Translations under genes and position numbers: made by a program
Assembly (NCBI RefSeq): GCF_014287435.1
Contig: NZ_JACOPG010000002.1
Location: forward strand, 310,001-374,000
Length of the DNA: 64,000 nt
Direction of reading: 5' to 3'
Source: Roseburia lenta
GTDB lineage: Bacteria; Bacillota; Clostridia; Lachnospirales; Lachnospiraceae
Notes under the pieces: generated by a model
What the model saw: the letters and a program-made list of their open reading frames with translations, nothing else
What the model was told of the DNA's origin: nothing
The model's database searches: none
Part shown: piece by piece, positions 55,079 through 63,540 of the stretch
Layout: each line of letters begins with the position of its first letter
Numbering within the stretch: the stretch's first letter is position 1

Positions 55079-56269
55079 CTAGTGATGTGAATAAATTGGA
55101 GAATGCCCTTTTGACACTCTATCCTCCACTGGTGGCAATTGCATATAATTGCCATACCATTTTTTTAGCACTTCATCATACCCTATTGGTATTCGATACT
55201 TCTCACCCTCAAATTCCATTAAAACACTCTGTTCATACCATTTTTTGGGCATAACCACGGAACCATCCCTAGGTTGTGGATAAAATCGGCCAAAATAACC
55301 AATACCAATGTTTTCTGATGCATCATAATCATATCGCATAAGCATTTCATTCATTTTTTCAAATAATTTCTTGTGTGTTTTTAAAGAATATCTATCTGTT
55401 CCATACGGAAGCACCACCTGTTCGCTCCATACATTTTCCCAATACATAAACTCCTGTCTAAAGGTGACCTGTTCTTTCGCCTCTTTCGGATATCCACATA
55501 ATGGGAAAATATCTATACCCATCCCAGTCCATGCACGCATTGGAAAAAATCGGTATTCCGTAAAAATATCTTCATTTTCTATTTTTGACAGCGTGCTTAT
55601 TGGAAGGTCCTCAAGCTGTTCATTAAATACACTGTTCCAGAGGAATTCACATTCTTTTGGAAACAATTTTCCAAGTTTAATATAATCTGGGGCAGGCATG
55701 GTAATATCAATATCTTCATCCCAAGGTATAAATCCTTTATGTCGTACAGCACCTATGAGAGTACCAAAATGAAGATAATATCTTAAATTATGCTCTTCAC
55801 AGAATTCATGAAACCACTTTAATATCTTCAACTGCAACAATTGTGCTTCTCTTAATGAAATCTCCCTCGCACCTCCTGGTAGCACCAAATTATTAGGCAT
55901 CGTATTCATTGTAATATTATTAAACACATGTATATCATTTTTTAACCCTGCATCTATATTTAACAACGAATCCACTCTCTGTTGGTAATCTCGTAATGGA
56001 GTAATCAAAATATATTGTTCACCTGCATCCGCAATATACGCACCGATTTCTTTTTCTGACCTAATTTTTAATCCACACCAGATTTCTCCTATTCTTCGGT
56101 CATCAAATATTTCAATGTTTTGAATTCCTTCCCGCAAAAAGAAATAGATAAAAGTTTTTGATAATACATCAAACCCATTCACAATTATTTTTTTATTACG
56201 TAAATCACATGTTGCAATTTCTTCCATCGCAACTTCTTTTATGTATTTTTCGCAATTATCATATATCAT
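55079..56269 (-). CDS. LicD-family phosphotransferase with N-terminal Rossmann-like domain (copy 1)
   Basis: Residues about 140-396 are a LicD domain: LRYYLHFGTLIGAVRHKGFI followed by WDEDIDITM with the metal-binding acidic residues, typical of enzymes that move phosphocholine or similar groups from a CDP/CMP donor to a glycan. Residues about 1-135 look like a Rossmann-type domain (NKKIIVNGFDVLSKTFIYFF, NIEIFDDRR, YILITPLRD). The whole arrangement recurs in the protein at 57963-59180. AT-rich gene; GGAG precedes the ATG. Confidence 0.88.
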   Translation of the reverse strand: MIYDNCEKYIKEVAMEEIATCDLRNKKIIVNGFDVLSKTFIYFFLREGIQNIEIFDDRRIGEIWCGLKIRSEKEIGAYIADAGEQYILITPLRDYQQRVDSLLNIDAGLKNDIHVFNNITMNTMPNNLVLPGGAREISLREAQLLQLKILKWFHEFCEEHNLRYYLHFGTLIGAVRHKGFIPWDEDIDITMPAPDYIKLGKLFPKECEFLWNSVFNEQLEDLPISTLSKIENEDIFTEYRFFPMRAWTGMGIDIFPLCGYPKEAKEQVTFRQEFMYWENVWSEQVVLPYGTDRYSLKTHKKLFEKMNEMLMRYDYDASENIGIGYFGRFYPQPRDGSVVMPKKWYEQSVLMEFEGEKYRIPIGYDEVLKKWYGNYMQLPPVEDRVSKGHSPIYSHH

Positions 56270-56294
56270 ATTTTCTTGTCTCCATGATTTTCAG

Positions 56295-57062
56295 TTATTT
56301 ATTGTTATTCATTTTTTCTGCAATTTCCATGAGCATTTCATTTGTTATAACACTAAAGTGTTCTCCATCTTTTTCTATATAAGCGCCTTCATATGGTGGA
56401 AACCAAAAAGCTTTTATTTTTCTTTCGATTTCCTCTGGCGAATCTGTTTCATAAATTTTTCTAGCTCTATTCAAATCTTTTCTTTTATAAAATTTTCCCG
56501 TTTGCTGTTGCTCTACAGATGTCAAACTTCCAATTTTCACATACTCATTTACCAAATGTTTCAACATTTCATATCCCAAATCCCACGTTGCATTACTAAG
56601 CAATATTCCGTATTGTAAATCCGGTGTGATTTCAAAATATCTCTTTTCAATAATTGGTCCCCTATCAAATTCACTTGTCATAATATGAAAAGTACCTCCC
56701 CAATAGGTTTCTCCATTATAAAGTCCATGACAAGCACATGCATTTCCTTTGTATTCAGGGAGTGGCGCAGGATGATAATTTATTGCACATTTTGTTTTTC
56801 CCAAAATATAGTCGTCTATTTTTTTAGGATAAGAAAAAGAAATCAGCAAGTCGATAGATGATTCTTCAAAATCTTCATTTATTTTATCCCGCGTTTTGTC
56901 ATCATAGATGTTAATATCATTTTTTTCGCAAATTTCTCTAACGTTTTCACATCTATCTGGTATTAAACATCCTCTCAATTCAATATTCTCGTTTGACAAT
57001 AAAAAATTTAATCCTCGAACTGAATTCTTCGAATCTCTACACGCATATAATACTTGCTTCAT
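56295..57062 (-). CDS. Formyltransferase-family protein (methionyl-tRNA formyltransferase-like)
   Basis: The 255-residue protein has the formyl-transferase N domain: ISFSYPKKI, the catalytic INYHPAPLPEYKGNACACHG segment (Asn and His conserved), and GGTFHIMTSEFDRGPIIEKR with the catalytic Asp. It probably uses formyl-tetrahydrofolate to formylate an amino group of a sugar or other metabolite, as sugar N-formyltransferases do. The C-terminal domain is small. Located between the acetyltransferase-like and LicD genes. Confidence 0.87.
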   Translation of the reverse strand: MKQVLYACRDSKNSVRGLNFLLSNENIELRGCLIPDRCENVREICEKNDINIYDDKTRDKINEDFEESSIDLLISFSYPKKIDDYILGKTKCAINYHPAPLPEYKGNACACHGLYNGETYWGGTFHIMTSEFDRGPIIEKRYFEITPDLQYGILLSNATWDLGYEMLKHLVNEYVKIGSLTSVEQQQTGKFYKRKDLNRARKIYETDSPEEIERKIKAFWFPPYEGAYIEKDGEHFSVITNEMLMEIAEKMNNNK

Positions 57063-57098
57063 TTTTCCTTTTTCTCCTTAAAATTCTAAAATAACGTT

Positions 57099-57935
57099 TT
57101 ATAACGGCAAATATTGATGCCACGGGCAGAAAAATTCAATCTGTTGATATCCCATCTCTTGTAATTGTTCTTCTATGTCAGCCGTATACGGACTTGCGAA
57201 AACAACATTGTAATCCGTCAATCTTGGAGCAACTATTTCTATCCCATTGATTCGCAAGTGATGCAGTCTTTCATTGTTTTCAAAAATCATTTTTGGCTTA
57301 TAAACTCCTCCAAATTGTCCAAAAAATTCTTCCGCATATCCACCTGCTCCAAATAAAACGAAATCTTTTTCTATGCATTTCAAAAGCAAATCATAATTAT
57401 TATTTAAACTATATTTTTGTCTTTCTTTCTCAGGACATACCTTATCAATATTGTTTACAATATATCTATTTGATATCGTTTCTGTTGACGTATATGTTCT
57501 TATCTTGAAACCATTAAATGTTGCCCCTCTTTTTTTATAATATTTCTTCGCACTATCATTTCCTTCAACACAAAATATTTCCATGTTCTGTATCCCTTCA
57601 GAAAGCAACAATGAACATGCGGCTGTCCATAACGCACTCCCTATGCCCCTGTTTCGATACCCCTCTTTTGTATGAAAATAGTCTAGCAATCCGCAATTCA
57701 TTTTCCCCTCAAAGAACTTAACACCTGCAAATCCCACAACCTTTCCGTCCAAATCATATACAAGTATTTTTCTATCCGCTTTCCTATAATATATAATCCA
57801 CTGTTCATAAACAGATTCTTGCGTCAATCCATTTAAATAGCATTCATTCATGATTCCTTGATATGCCACTTTTCGATTGTGCAAATGTATTTCTGCAATT
57901 TCTTTTAAATCTTTTTTCTGAGCAAACCTTATCAT
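57099..57935 (-). CDS. GNAT acetyltransferase fused to a Rossmann-like domain
   Basis: Residues 1-150 form a GNAT domain (IAEIHLHNRKVAYQGIM, GYRNRGIGSALWTAACSLL for CoA binding, GIQNMEIFCVEGNDSAKKYYKKRGA). Residues about 175-278 resemble the Rossmann-like domain seen at the N-terminus of the LicD proteins and in sugar acyltransferases (FVLFGAGGYAEEFFGQFGG, YNVVFASPY). It probably acetylates an amine of the pathway intermediate or sugar. The fusion with the extra domain suggests binding of a shared ligand or partner. Confidence 0.82.
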   Translation of the reverse strand: MIRFAQKKDLKEIAEIHLHNRKVAYQGIMNECYLNGLTQESVYEQWIIYYRKADRKILVYDLDGKVVGFAGVKFFEGKMNCGLLDYFHTKEGYRNRGIGSALWTAACSLLLSEGIQNMEIFCVEGNDSAKKYYKKRGATFNGFKIRTYTSTETISNRYIVNNIDKVCPEKERQKYSLNNNYDLLLKCIEKDFVLFGAGGYAEEFFGQFGGVYKPKMIFENNERLHHLRINGIEIVAPRLTDYNVVFASPYTADIEEQLQEMGYQQIEFFCPWHQYLPL

Positions 57936-57962
57936 ACGTCCCTTGCCCTACCTTCTGCTTTG

Positions 57963-59180
57963 TCAGTTCCAAACTCTATTGATATTTTTGTTTTCATTCA
58001 TATAAACCTTAAATATTCCGTGTGGTTTCTGCTGTTCTCTTGGCGGCAACACAGTATAATCTCCATACCATTTGCGCAACACTTCATGATACCCTATTGG
58101 AACTCTACACTTCATAGTCTCAAAATCGCACAATATATATTCATCATACCATTTTTTTAACATTACACGTGTATCATCTGTAGCCTTTGGTTTATCATAA
58201 CCAAAATATCCTACCCCTATATACTCAGACTCATCATATGGATATCGCAGCATAATCTCATTCATTTTTTGAAACATATTCATATGTTCTTTCTTGGAAT
58301 ACTTCTCGGTTCCATACGGGATTACTATTTTTTCTTTCCAGCATCGCGTCCAATAACCAAATTCATCCATATAGCGCATCTGGTCATCATAATCTTTCGG
58401 ATATCCACACAGTGGAAAAATATCTATTCCAATCCCAGTCATCGTTCTTATAGGAAACGACCTGAATTCTGTCAACATTTTTTTCGATTTAATTTTAGAT
58501 AATGTACTTATCGTATAGTCCTGGACACCTTCGTTAAACATACTATCCCAAAAGAAATCTGCATCCTTAGGGAAAATTTTTCCTAACCGTAAATAATCAT
58601 CCACCGGCATAGCTATATCGATATCATCATCCCACGGAATAAATCCCTTATGACGTACAGCGCCTAAAAGCGTTCCATAATCCAAAAAATAGCGCAAATG
58701 ATTCTCTTCGCAAAAACTTGTGAAAAATTGCAATACTTCCAACTGTATTTCCTGACATCTTCTCAATTCAATTTGCCTGCCATAATCTTCCTCCGCATAT
58801 ATATTTGGTAATTTGTTCATCGTAATATAGCTCAAATCCCATATACATTCCTTTAGATTTGGAAATGAAGTTTCGATATCATTTATAATATTACTTCCTT
58901 TTTGATAATCTGTTACTATAATGCAATAATTTTGGGGTTCATCAATCGTTTCTAGTACTTCTTTTACTCCCTGAACTTGTATGTCGTTCCATACTTCACC
59001 CCTTTTTTCATCATCGACCAAGACAATATTCTCTATATTATTTTCTTTCAAAAGAAACACTACTGTTTCTGACATACTATCCATTCCATCTATGATAATT
59101 GTCCTATGTAATAATTTCCTATTCTCTGCATCTTTGTTAATTATCTCTTCAATGTATTTACCACAGTTATCGTATAGCAC
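57963..59180 (-). CDS. LicD-family phosphotransferase with N-terminal Rossmann-like domain (copy 2)
   Basis: The 405-residue paralogue of the 55079-56269 protein: both begin with YDNC-KYI-E, have a Rossmann-like N-terminus (NIVLVDDEKRGEVW) and a LicD domain (YFLDYGTLLGAVRHKGFIPW then DDDIDIAMP). Start is GTG at 59180 behind AGGAG. Two such enzymes in one cluster suggest transfer of different groups, or transfer to different acceptors. Confidence 0.88.
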   Translation of the reverse strand: MLYDNCGKYIEEIINKDAENRKLLHRTIIIDGMDSMSETVVFLLKENNIENIVLVDDEKRGEVWNDIQVQGVKEVLETIDEPQNYCIIVTDYQKGSNIINDIETSFPNLKECIWDLSYITMNKLPNIYAEEDYGRQIELRRCQEIQLEVLQFFTSFCEENHLRYFLDYGTLLGAVRHKGFIPWDDDIDIAMPVDDYLRLGKIFPKDADFFWDSMFNEGVQDYTISTLSKIKSKKMLTEFRSFPIRTMTGIGIDIFPLCGYPKDYDDQMRYMDEFGYWTRCWKEKIVIPYGTEKYSKKEHMNMFQKMNEIMLRYPYDESEYIGVGYFGYDKPKATDDTRVMLKKWYDEYILCDFETMKCRVPIGYHEVLRKWYGDYTVLPPREQQKPHGIFKVYMNENKNINRVWN

Positions 59181-59223
59181 TATCTTTCTCCTATATCTTT
59201 TCGTTGGACAATTTGCGTTTTAA

Positions 59224-60315
59224 CTATATTATACCTCGTCCTCGCATATCCTTTAATGCGTCAATTAACCTATCATTATCCTCTAATGTCAAATTTCCGA
59301 TATGACCAACGCGACAGACACAATCCTTTAATTCTCCACCATTTGGACAGATCCATATATTATATTCATCCTTTAATGTAATAAAAATATCATAAGCAGA
59401 TGCCGTTGTCGGATGTAATGCCGTCATTGCATTTGACATGGATTCAGAGAAAAACACAAATGGCAATTCCAAAATTCTTTCTCTAAAGTTTTTTGCTAGT
59501 AACTGTATTTTTGATATTTCATGTTCTACTCCACCATTCTTTTCTATTTCCCTCAATCTTGCATTTATTTGTCTTAAAATCCCCACCGCAGGCGTAAATG
59601 GTGTTTGACCTCTTTCTCCATCCTTTAATGCAACTTTTAAGTTAAGATATAAACAACTCGGTTCATTGCTATCTATTCTTCTTAATGCTTTATCCGATAA
59701 AACAACAAAAGATACTCCCGGAGGACATGCTAACGCTTTCTGTGAACCTGCAATCATCACATCTACGCCCAATGCTTTCATATCGAACGGATCTGCCAAA
59801 AATGAACTGATTGCATCCACAATAAGAAACAAATCATTGTTTTTACAAAACTCACTAATAATGTTCATATCATAATAAACACCTGTTGATGTTTCATGTA
59901 CGTTCACCACAAATGCTGTAAAATCTTTATGATTATGCACATATAAATCCTGTTCTGTAAGTTTTTTACCTTTTTCTAGTCTAATCTCCGTATACGGTAT
60001 CTTATGTATTTCACACAAATCCACAAAGCGTTGTCCAAAACCACCACCATTAACAACAAGAACCTTATCATCTTTTGTCAGCGTATTTATAACTGCCGCC
60101 TCCATAGCCGCTGTTCCTGAACCAGTAAGAAACACCACTCTACCAGCTTCTTCCGCTCCAGAAAATTTTTTTACAAGAGTTTCATTTTCTTTCATTATCT
60201 TTGAAAATTCATCCGTTCTAAAATAAGGTACTTGTTCTGCACCTATTCTACATATTTCGTCAGAAGCCATCACTGGACCAACTGTAAAATTTAACATATC
60301 CTTTTTCTCTCTCAT
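59224..60315 (-). CDS. Class V aminotransferase (2-aminoethylphosphonate-pyruvate transaminase-like)
   Basis: The 363-residue class V aminotransferase has an N-terminal NFTVGPVMASDEI (the GP motif), FLTGSGTAAMEA, HETSTGVYYD, DAISSFLADP and the PLP lysine in IAGSQKALACPPG. This pattern is shared by 2-aminoethylphosphonate transaminase and alanine-glyoxylate/serine transaminases. In the context of PEP mutase the aminoethylphosphonate role is likely, but phosphonopyruvate decarboxylase, needed for the normal route, is not seen in the window. Start ATG with AAGGAG 8 bases upstream. Confidence 0.85.
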   Translation of the reverse strand: MREKKDMLNFTVGPVMASDEICRIGAEQVPYFRTDEFSKIMKENETLVKKFSGAEEAGRVVFLTGSGTAAMEAAVINTLTKDDKVLVVNGGGFGQRFVDLCEIHKIPYTEIRLEKGKKLTEQDLYVHNHKDFTAFVVNVHETSTGVYYDMNIISEFCKNNDLFLIVDAISSFLADPFDMKALGVDVMIAGSQKALACPPGVSFVVLSDKALRRIDSNEPSCLYLNLKVALKDGERGQTPFTPAVGILRQINARLREIEKNGGVEHEISKIQLLAKNFRERILELPFVFFSESMSNAMTALHPTTASAYDIFITLKDEYNIWICPNGGELKDCVCRVGHIGNLTLEDNDRLIDALKDMRGRGII

Positions 60316-60327
60316 AATTAATGCTCC

Positions 60328-61152
60328 TTATTCCTCTGGAAACGAAATACTTGTTGCTGTATGTCTTGGTTTTCTACTTTCTTCTGGTGGTAGTGTCATA
60401 TAATCCTTACCAAAAGAATGTTCCAAGAATCCTTCTGTATCCTTAGGGCATGTAAACCACGCATCTTCGAACCATATTTTATCTGTATCAATAAACCACT
60501 CTTTTTTAAATCCAGCGGTATCAACCGGATCTCCCCACCCTTGGATTCTTACCTTACTGAAACCTTTGTCATTATACTTTTTACTTAATTTTTCAAATAT
60601 TTTAAAAGCTTTTTCTTTTGGGAATAAATTCAAAATCCAAAAACCAAACTTATTCATTCCTGGTTTATAATTTCCAAGTGCCACCTCTGAATACAACATT
60701 TTTCTTGCAATCCAGCATTTTGCATTATAGATATCCTTTGAGATCTTTTTTTCAGGCAAATCATCCACCGGAAAAATATCAATAAAAATACCTCTTCGCA
60801 TGGTAAGCATATCCTGTCCTGCTCTCTGAAAGTTTGTACCATTTCGAAGCATTCTCGCATATCCCCATCGATATCCTGCATCTGTTTTATGATTTTGCAG
60901 AAAATACTTTTTTGTATTCAACTGCGTTTTACATACTTCACAAAATCGCTCATATTCACTTCTTAACATTCTGACATCGACATCATCATCCCACGGAATA
61001 AATCCCTTATGACGATATGCGCCAAGTAATGTTCCTGCATCTAACACATACGTTATATTGTTTTCTCTACATATGCGATCCAATTCCTTGAGCATATCCA
61101 ATTCAACCATCTGCATTTTTCTGATGATTTCCTGCGTATATTCAAATCCCAT
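60328..61152 (-). CDS. LicD-family phosphotransferase (short form)
   Basis: The protein of about 274 residues is the plain LicD type with no extra N-terminal domain: VELDMLKELDRICRENNITYV, DAGTLLGAYRHKGFIPWDDD (catalytic acidic triad), and YMTLPPEESRKPRH near the end. The start at 61152 (MGFEYTQEI) follows GGTGAGA; an ATG four codons upstream is closer to the previous gene's end but lacks spacing. It is the third LicD of the cluster and differs in length from the two long copies. Confidence 0.87.
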   Translation of the reverse strand: MGFEYTQEIIRKMQMVELDMLKELDRICRENNITYVLDAGTLLGAYRHKGFIPWDDDVDVRMLRSEYERFCEVCKTQLNTKKYFLQNHKTDAGYRWGYARMLRNGTNFQRAGQDMLTMRRGIFIDIFPVDDLPEKKISKDIYNAKCWIARKMLYSEVALGNYKPGMNKFGFWILNLFPKEKAFKIFEKLSKKYNDKGFSKVRIQGWGDPVDTAGFKKEWFIDTDKIWFEDAWFTCPKDTEGFLEHSFGKDYMTLPPEESRKPRHTATSISFPEE

Positions 61153-61171
61153 CTTTCTCACCATACCTAAA

Positions 61172-62140
61172 TCATTTTCTTACTATTCTGTAATCCTTTT
61201 CTTGCCGCAAGAATTCTTCCATAATATATGCAATCTTTATACTTTGTTCTTTCGTAACTCCTGATGCCATCTGCGTACCTTTTATTCTCTTTACGAAATG
61301 CTCTAATTCATATTGCAGTCCATTCCCCACATATTCGCACGTATATTTTTGCGTTTTATTAGCATCTTCAAAATGGACTTCTATGCATTTTGGCATCCAC
61401 CATGGCGCCTTCACCAAAATGTATCCTTTTGTTCCAGAAATCAATAACTCACCTTCTGATTTCACGCCAATACCCGATTTCACTAATCCCGTGGCATAAG
61501 AATGGTAGGAAAAGAACACTTTGGTAAAAATGTCTACTCCATTTTCATTTCGAAGAGACACGTGATGTGATTCCACATAATCTTCTCCCAAAATACTTAG
61601 GACAGCAAAGCAGCCATAACTTCCCAATTCGGTCATGCTGCCGCAATCCTCCAGATGCGTCCACTCTCTCAAGCCCGGTTTTACTAATTTAGTAAAACAC
61701 GCTTCGACATCCCTAATCTCACCAATAGGCTTTTCCTCTAACAACTCCCTTAATTTCTTATATCCCGGGCTATATGCTGTCTTGATTCCTTCCATTAGAA
61801 CACATTGCTGTTCATCCGCCAATGCAAAAAGTTCCTCTGCTTGAGCGCCTGATACTACCATTGGTTTTTCGCACAACACATGGATACCCGCTTCCAGTGC
61901 CTTTTTGGCATATTCTGCATGCGTCCCTAATGGAGATGCGACATATACAGCTTCTATTGCATGTATAAATAGATTCCAATCAGAATATGCAGCCTTCACA
62001 TGATTTTCTGCACAGAATTTTTCTGCACTTTCCATATGTGGATTGTATACACCTACAATCTCTACATCCAACCCTTGCCATGCATCATATACAAATCGTT
62101 TTGCAATTCTTCCTGTCCCAATAATTCCTAACCTTATCAT
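61172..62140 (-). CDS. Gfo/Idh/MocA-family oxidoreductase
   Basis: The 322-residue NAD(P)-dependent oxidoreductase has an N-terminal Rossmann fold (LGIIGTGRIAKRF) and the family motif CEKPM (in HVLCEKPMVVSG). The catalytic segment MEGIKTAYSPGYK follows, with the C-terminal beta-sheet domain. It oxidises or reduces a sugar, inositol or related hydroxy/keto group. A paralogous domain is fused to the cytidylyltransferase encoded next door, so the two probably act on related substrates. Confidence 0.87.
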   Translation of the reverse strand: MIRLGIIGTGRIAKRFVYDAWQGLDVEIVGVYNPHMESAEKFCAENHVKAAYSDWNLFIHAIEAVYVASPLGTHAEYAKKALEAGIHVLCEKPMVVSGAQAEELFALADEQQCVLMEGIKTAYSPGYKKLRELLEEKPIGEIRDVEACFTKLVKPGLREWTHLEDCGSMTELGSYGCFAVLSILGEDYVESHHVSLRNENGVDIFTKVFFSYHSYATGLVKSGIGVKSEGELLISGTKGYILVKAPWWMPKCIEVHFEDANKTQKYTCEYVGNGLQYELEHFVKRIKGTQMASGVTKEQSIKIAYIMEEFLRQEKDYRIVRK

Positions 62141-62145
62141 TCATC

Positions 62146-63498
62146 CTACTCCAAGGCTTTATTTTTTTTTCGTTCCATCATAAATTTTTCAACAATACGT
62201 GACATTGTAACAGATTCTTCTTCCGTCAATTTATAATCTCTTCGACCAGTACCATTGATTTTTCCTATAAATTCGCTAATTTCATATCGCAAACCATCCC
62301 CTTGAAAGTTTGGTTCAAAATGTTCAATTACATTTGGATCTTCATATCGAACATCAAATTTATGCGTCAACCACCATGGTGATGGTGCTAGAATATAGCC
62401 TTCTGTTCCAGCAATAACAAGGCTTCCTTCTGATTTGACACCTACCCCCATCTTAGCTGTTGCCATGCCATTCGGATAACGCAATTGTATCTTTGTATAA
62501 ATATCCACTCCGTTCTCATCGCAAATACTGTCAATGGTCACTTCCGAATAGTCTGTTCCATATAATTTAAAAATAGGTAGTAGTGTGTATCCAGCAAACT
62601 CCAGAAACGCTCCACCATATCTTGCATCGGTGCGTTCTCTTGATACTGGATTTGCAAGCCGGGAAAAACATGCTTCCACGTCTCGTATATTCCCTATTTT
62701 CCCGCTTTTTGCCACATTCATAAGTTGCTGAAATCCTGGACAATACGCTGTTTTGATTCCTTCCATCAAAACAACATGCATTTTCTTTGCAAGTTCATAT
62801 AATTCAAAGGTTTCATTATATGTAAATGCTAGTGGTTTCTCACTCAAAACATGTTTACCATTCAATAATGCTTCTCTTGCATACTGATAATGCGTTTCAT
62901 TTGGAGATGCAATATACACGGCGTCCACATGCTGTAAAAAATCAGCATATTTTTCTGTATATACTGGTATATTTTCTTCATTTTCAAATTGAATTGCACT
63001 TACCATTTCAGGATTATACGCACATTCCACTTCAATACCACTAACGTACTTCGATTCCGACATAAAACGAGGGGCAATACGTCCTGTTCCAACAATACCC
63101 ATTCTTACAATCGGAAATTTTTCTTTTCGTATCATGGTAGAGGATACATTCTTCGTACGCTCCAAATAAACCACTTCACAATACGCTTTCAAATAATCAA
63201 AGTGACCTTCCCAATCAGAACCAACCGTAAAAATATCTACCCCATATTTTTGGATATCTTCTATTTTTTGTCCTTCATGGTCCTCAACGATAATTTCATC
63301 AGCAAATCCTGTTTTGCGCACGTTTTCTACGCGCTCCAAAAGAGAATCCACTACATTAACCTTACCTCTAGCCTCATCAAAGTGCTCTGTAGTCACTCCT
63401 ACAATCAAATAATCTCCTAATGCTTTTGCTCGTTGCAACAGTTTGTAATGCCCCTCATGAAACAAATCATAGGTTCCATACGTTATAACTTTTTTCAT
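62146..63498 (-). CDS. TagD-like cytidylyltransferase fused to Gfo/Idh/MocA oxidoreductase
   Basis: The 450-residue protein begins with a glycerol-3-phosphate cytidylyltransferase-like domain (VITYGTYDLFHEGHYKLLQR with HEGH; VGSDWEG; ERTKNVSSTMIR, residues about 1-130) and continues with a complete oxidoreductase domain (RMGIVGTGRIAPRF, LSEKPLAFTY, MEGIKTAYCPGFQ). Fusions of this kind imply two successive steps on one molecule: reduction (or oxidation) and CDP activation. Start at 63498 is fixed by GGAGGAG. The fused oxidoreductase domain is similar to the neighbouring stand-alone protein. Confidence 0.87.
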   Translation of the reverse strand: MKKVITYGTYDLFHEGHYKLLQRAKALGDYLIVGVTTEHFDEARGKVNVVDSLLERVENVRKTGFADEIIVEDHEGQKIEDIQKYGVDIFTVGSDWEGHFDYLKAYCEVVYLERTKNVSSTMIRKEKFPIVRMGIVGTGRIAPRFMSESKYVSGIEVECAYNPEMVSAIQFENEENIPVYTEKYADFLQHVDAVYIASPNETHYQYAREALLNGKHVLSEKPLAFTYNETFELYELAKKMHVVLMEGIKTAYCPGFQQLMNVAKSGKIGNIRDVEACFSRLANPVSRERTDARYGGAFLEFAGYTLLPIFKLYGTDYSEVTIDSICDENGVDIYTKIQLRYPNGMATAKMGVGVKSEGSLVIAGTEGYILAPSPWWLTHKFDVRYEDPNVIEHFEPNFQGDGLRYEISEFIGKINGTGRRDYKLTEEESVTMSRIVEKFMMERKKNKALE

Positions 63499-63540
63499 AT
63501 GCTCCTCCATGATATTATCAATGCATCCATGCATTGCTTG

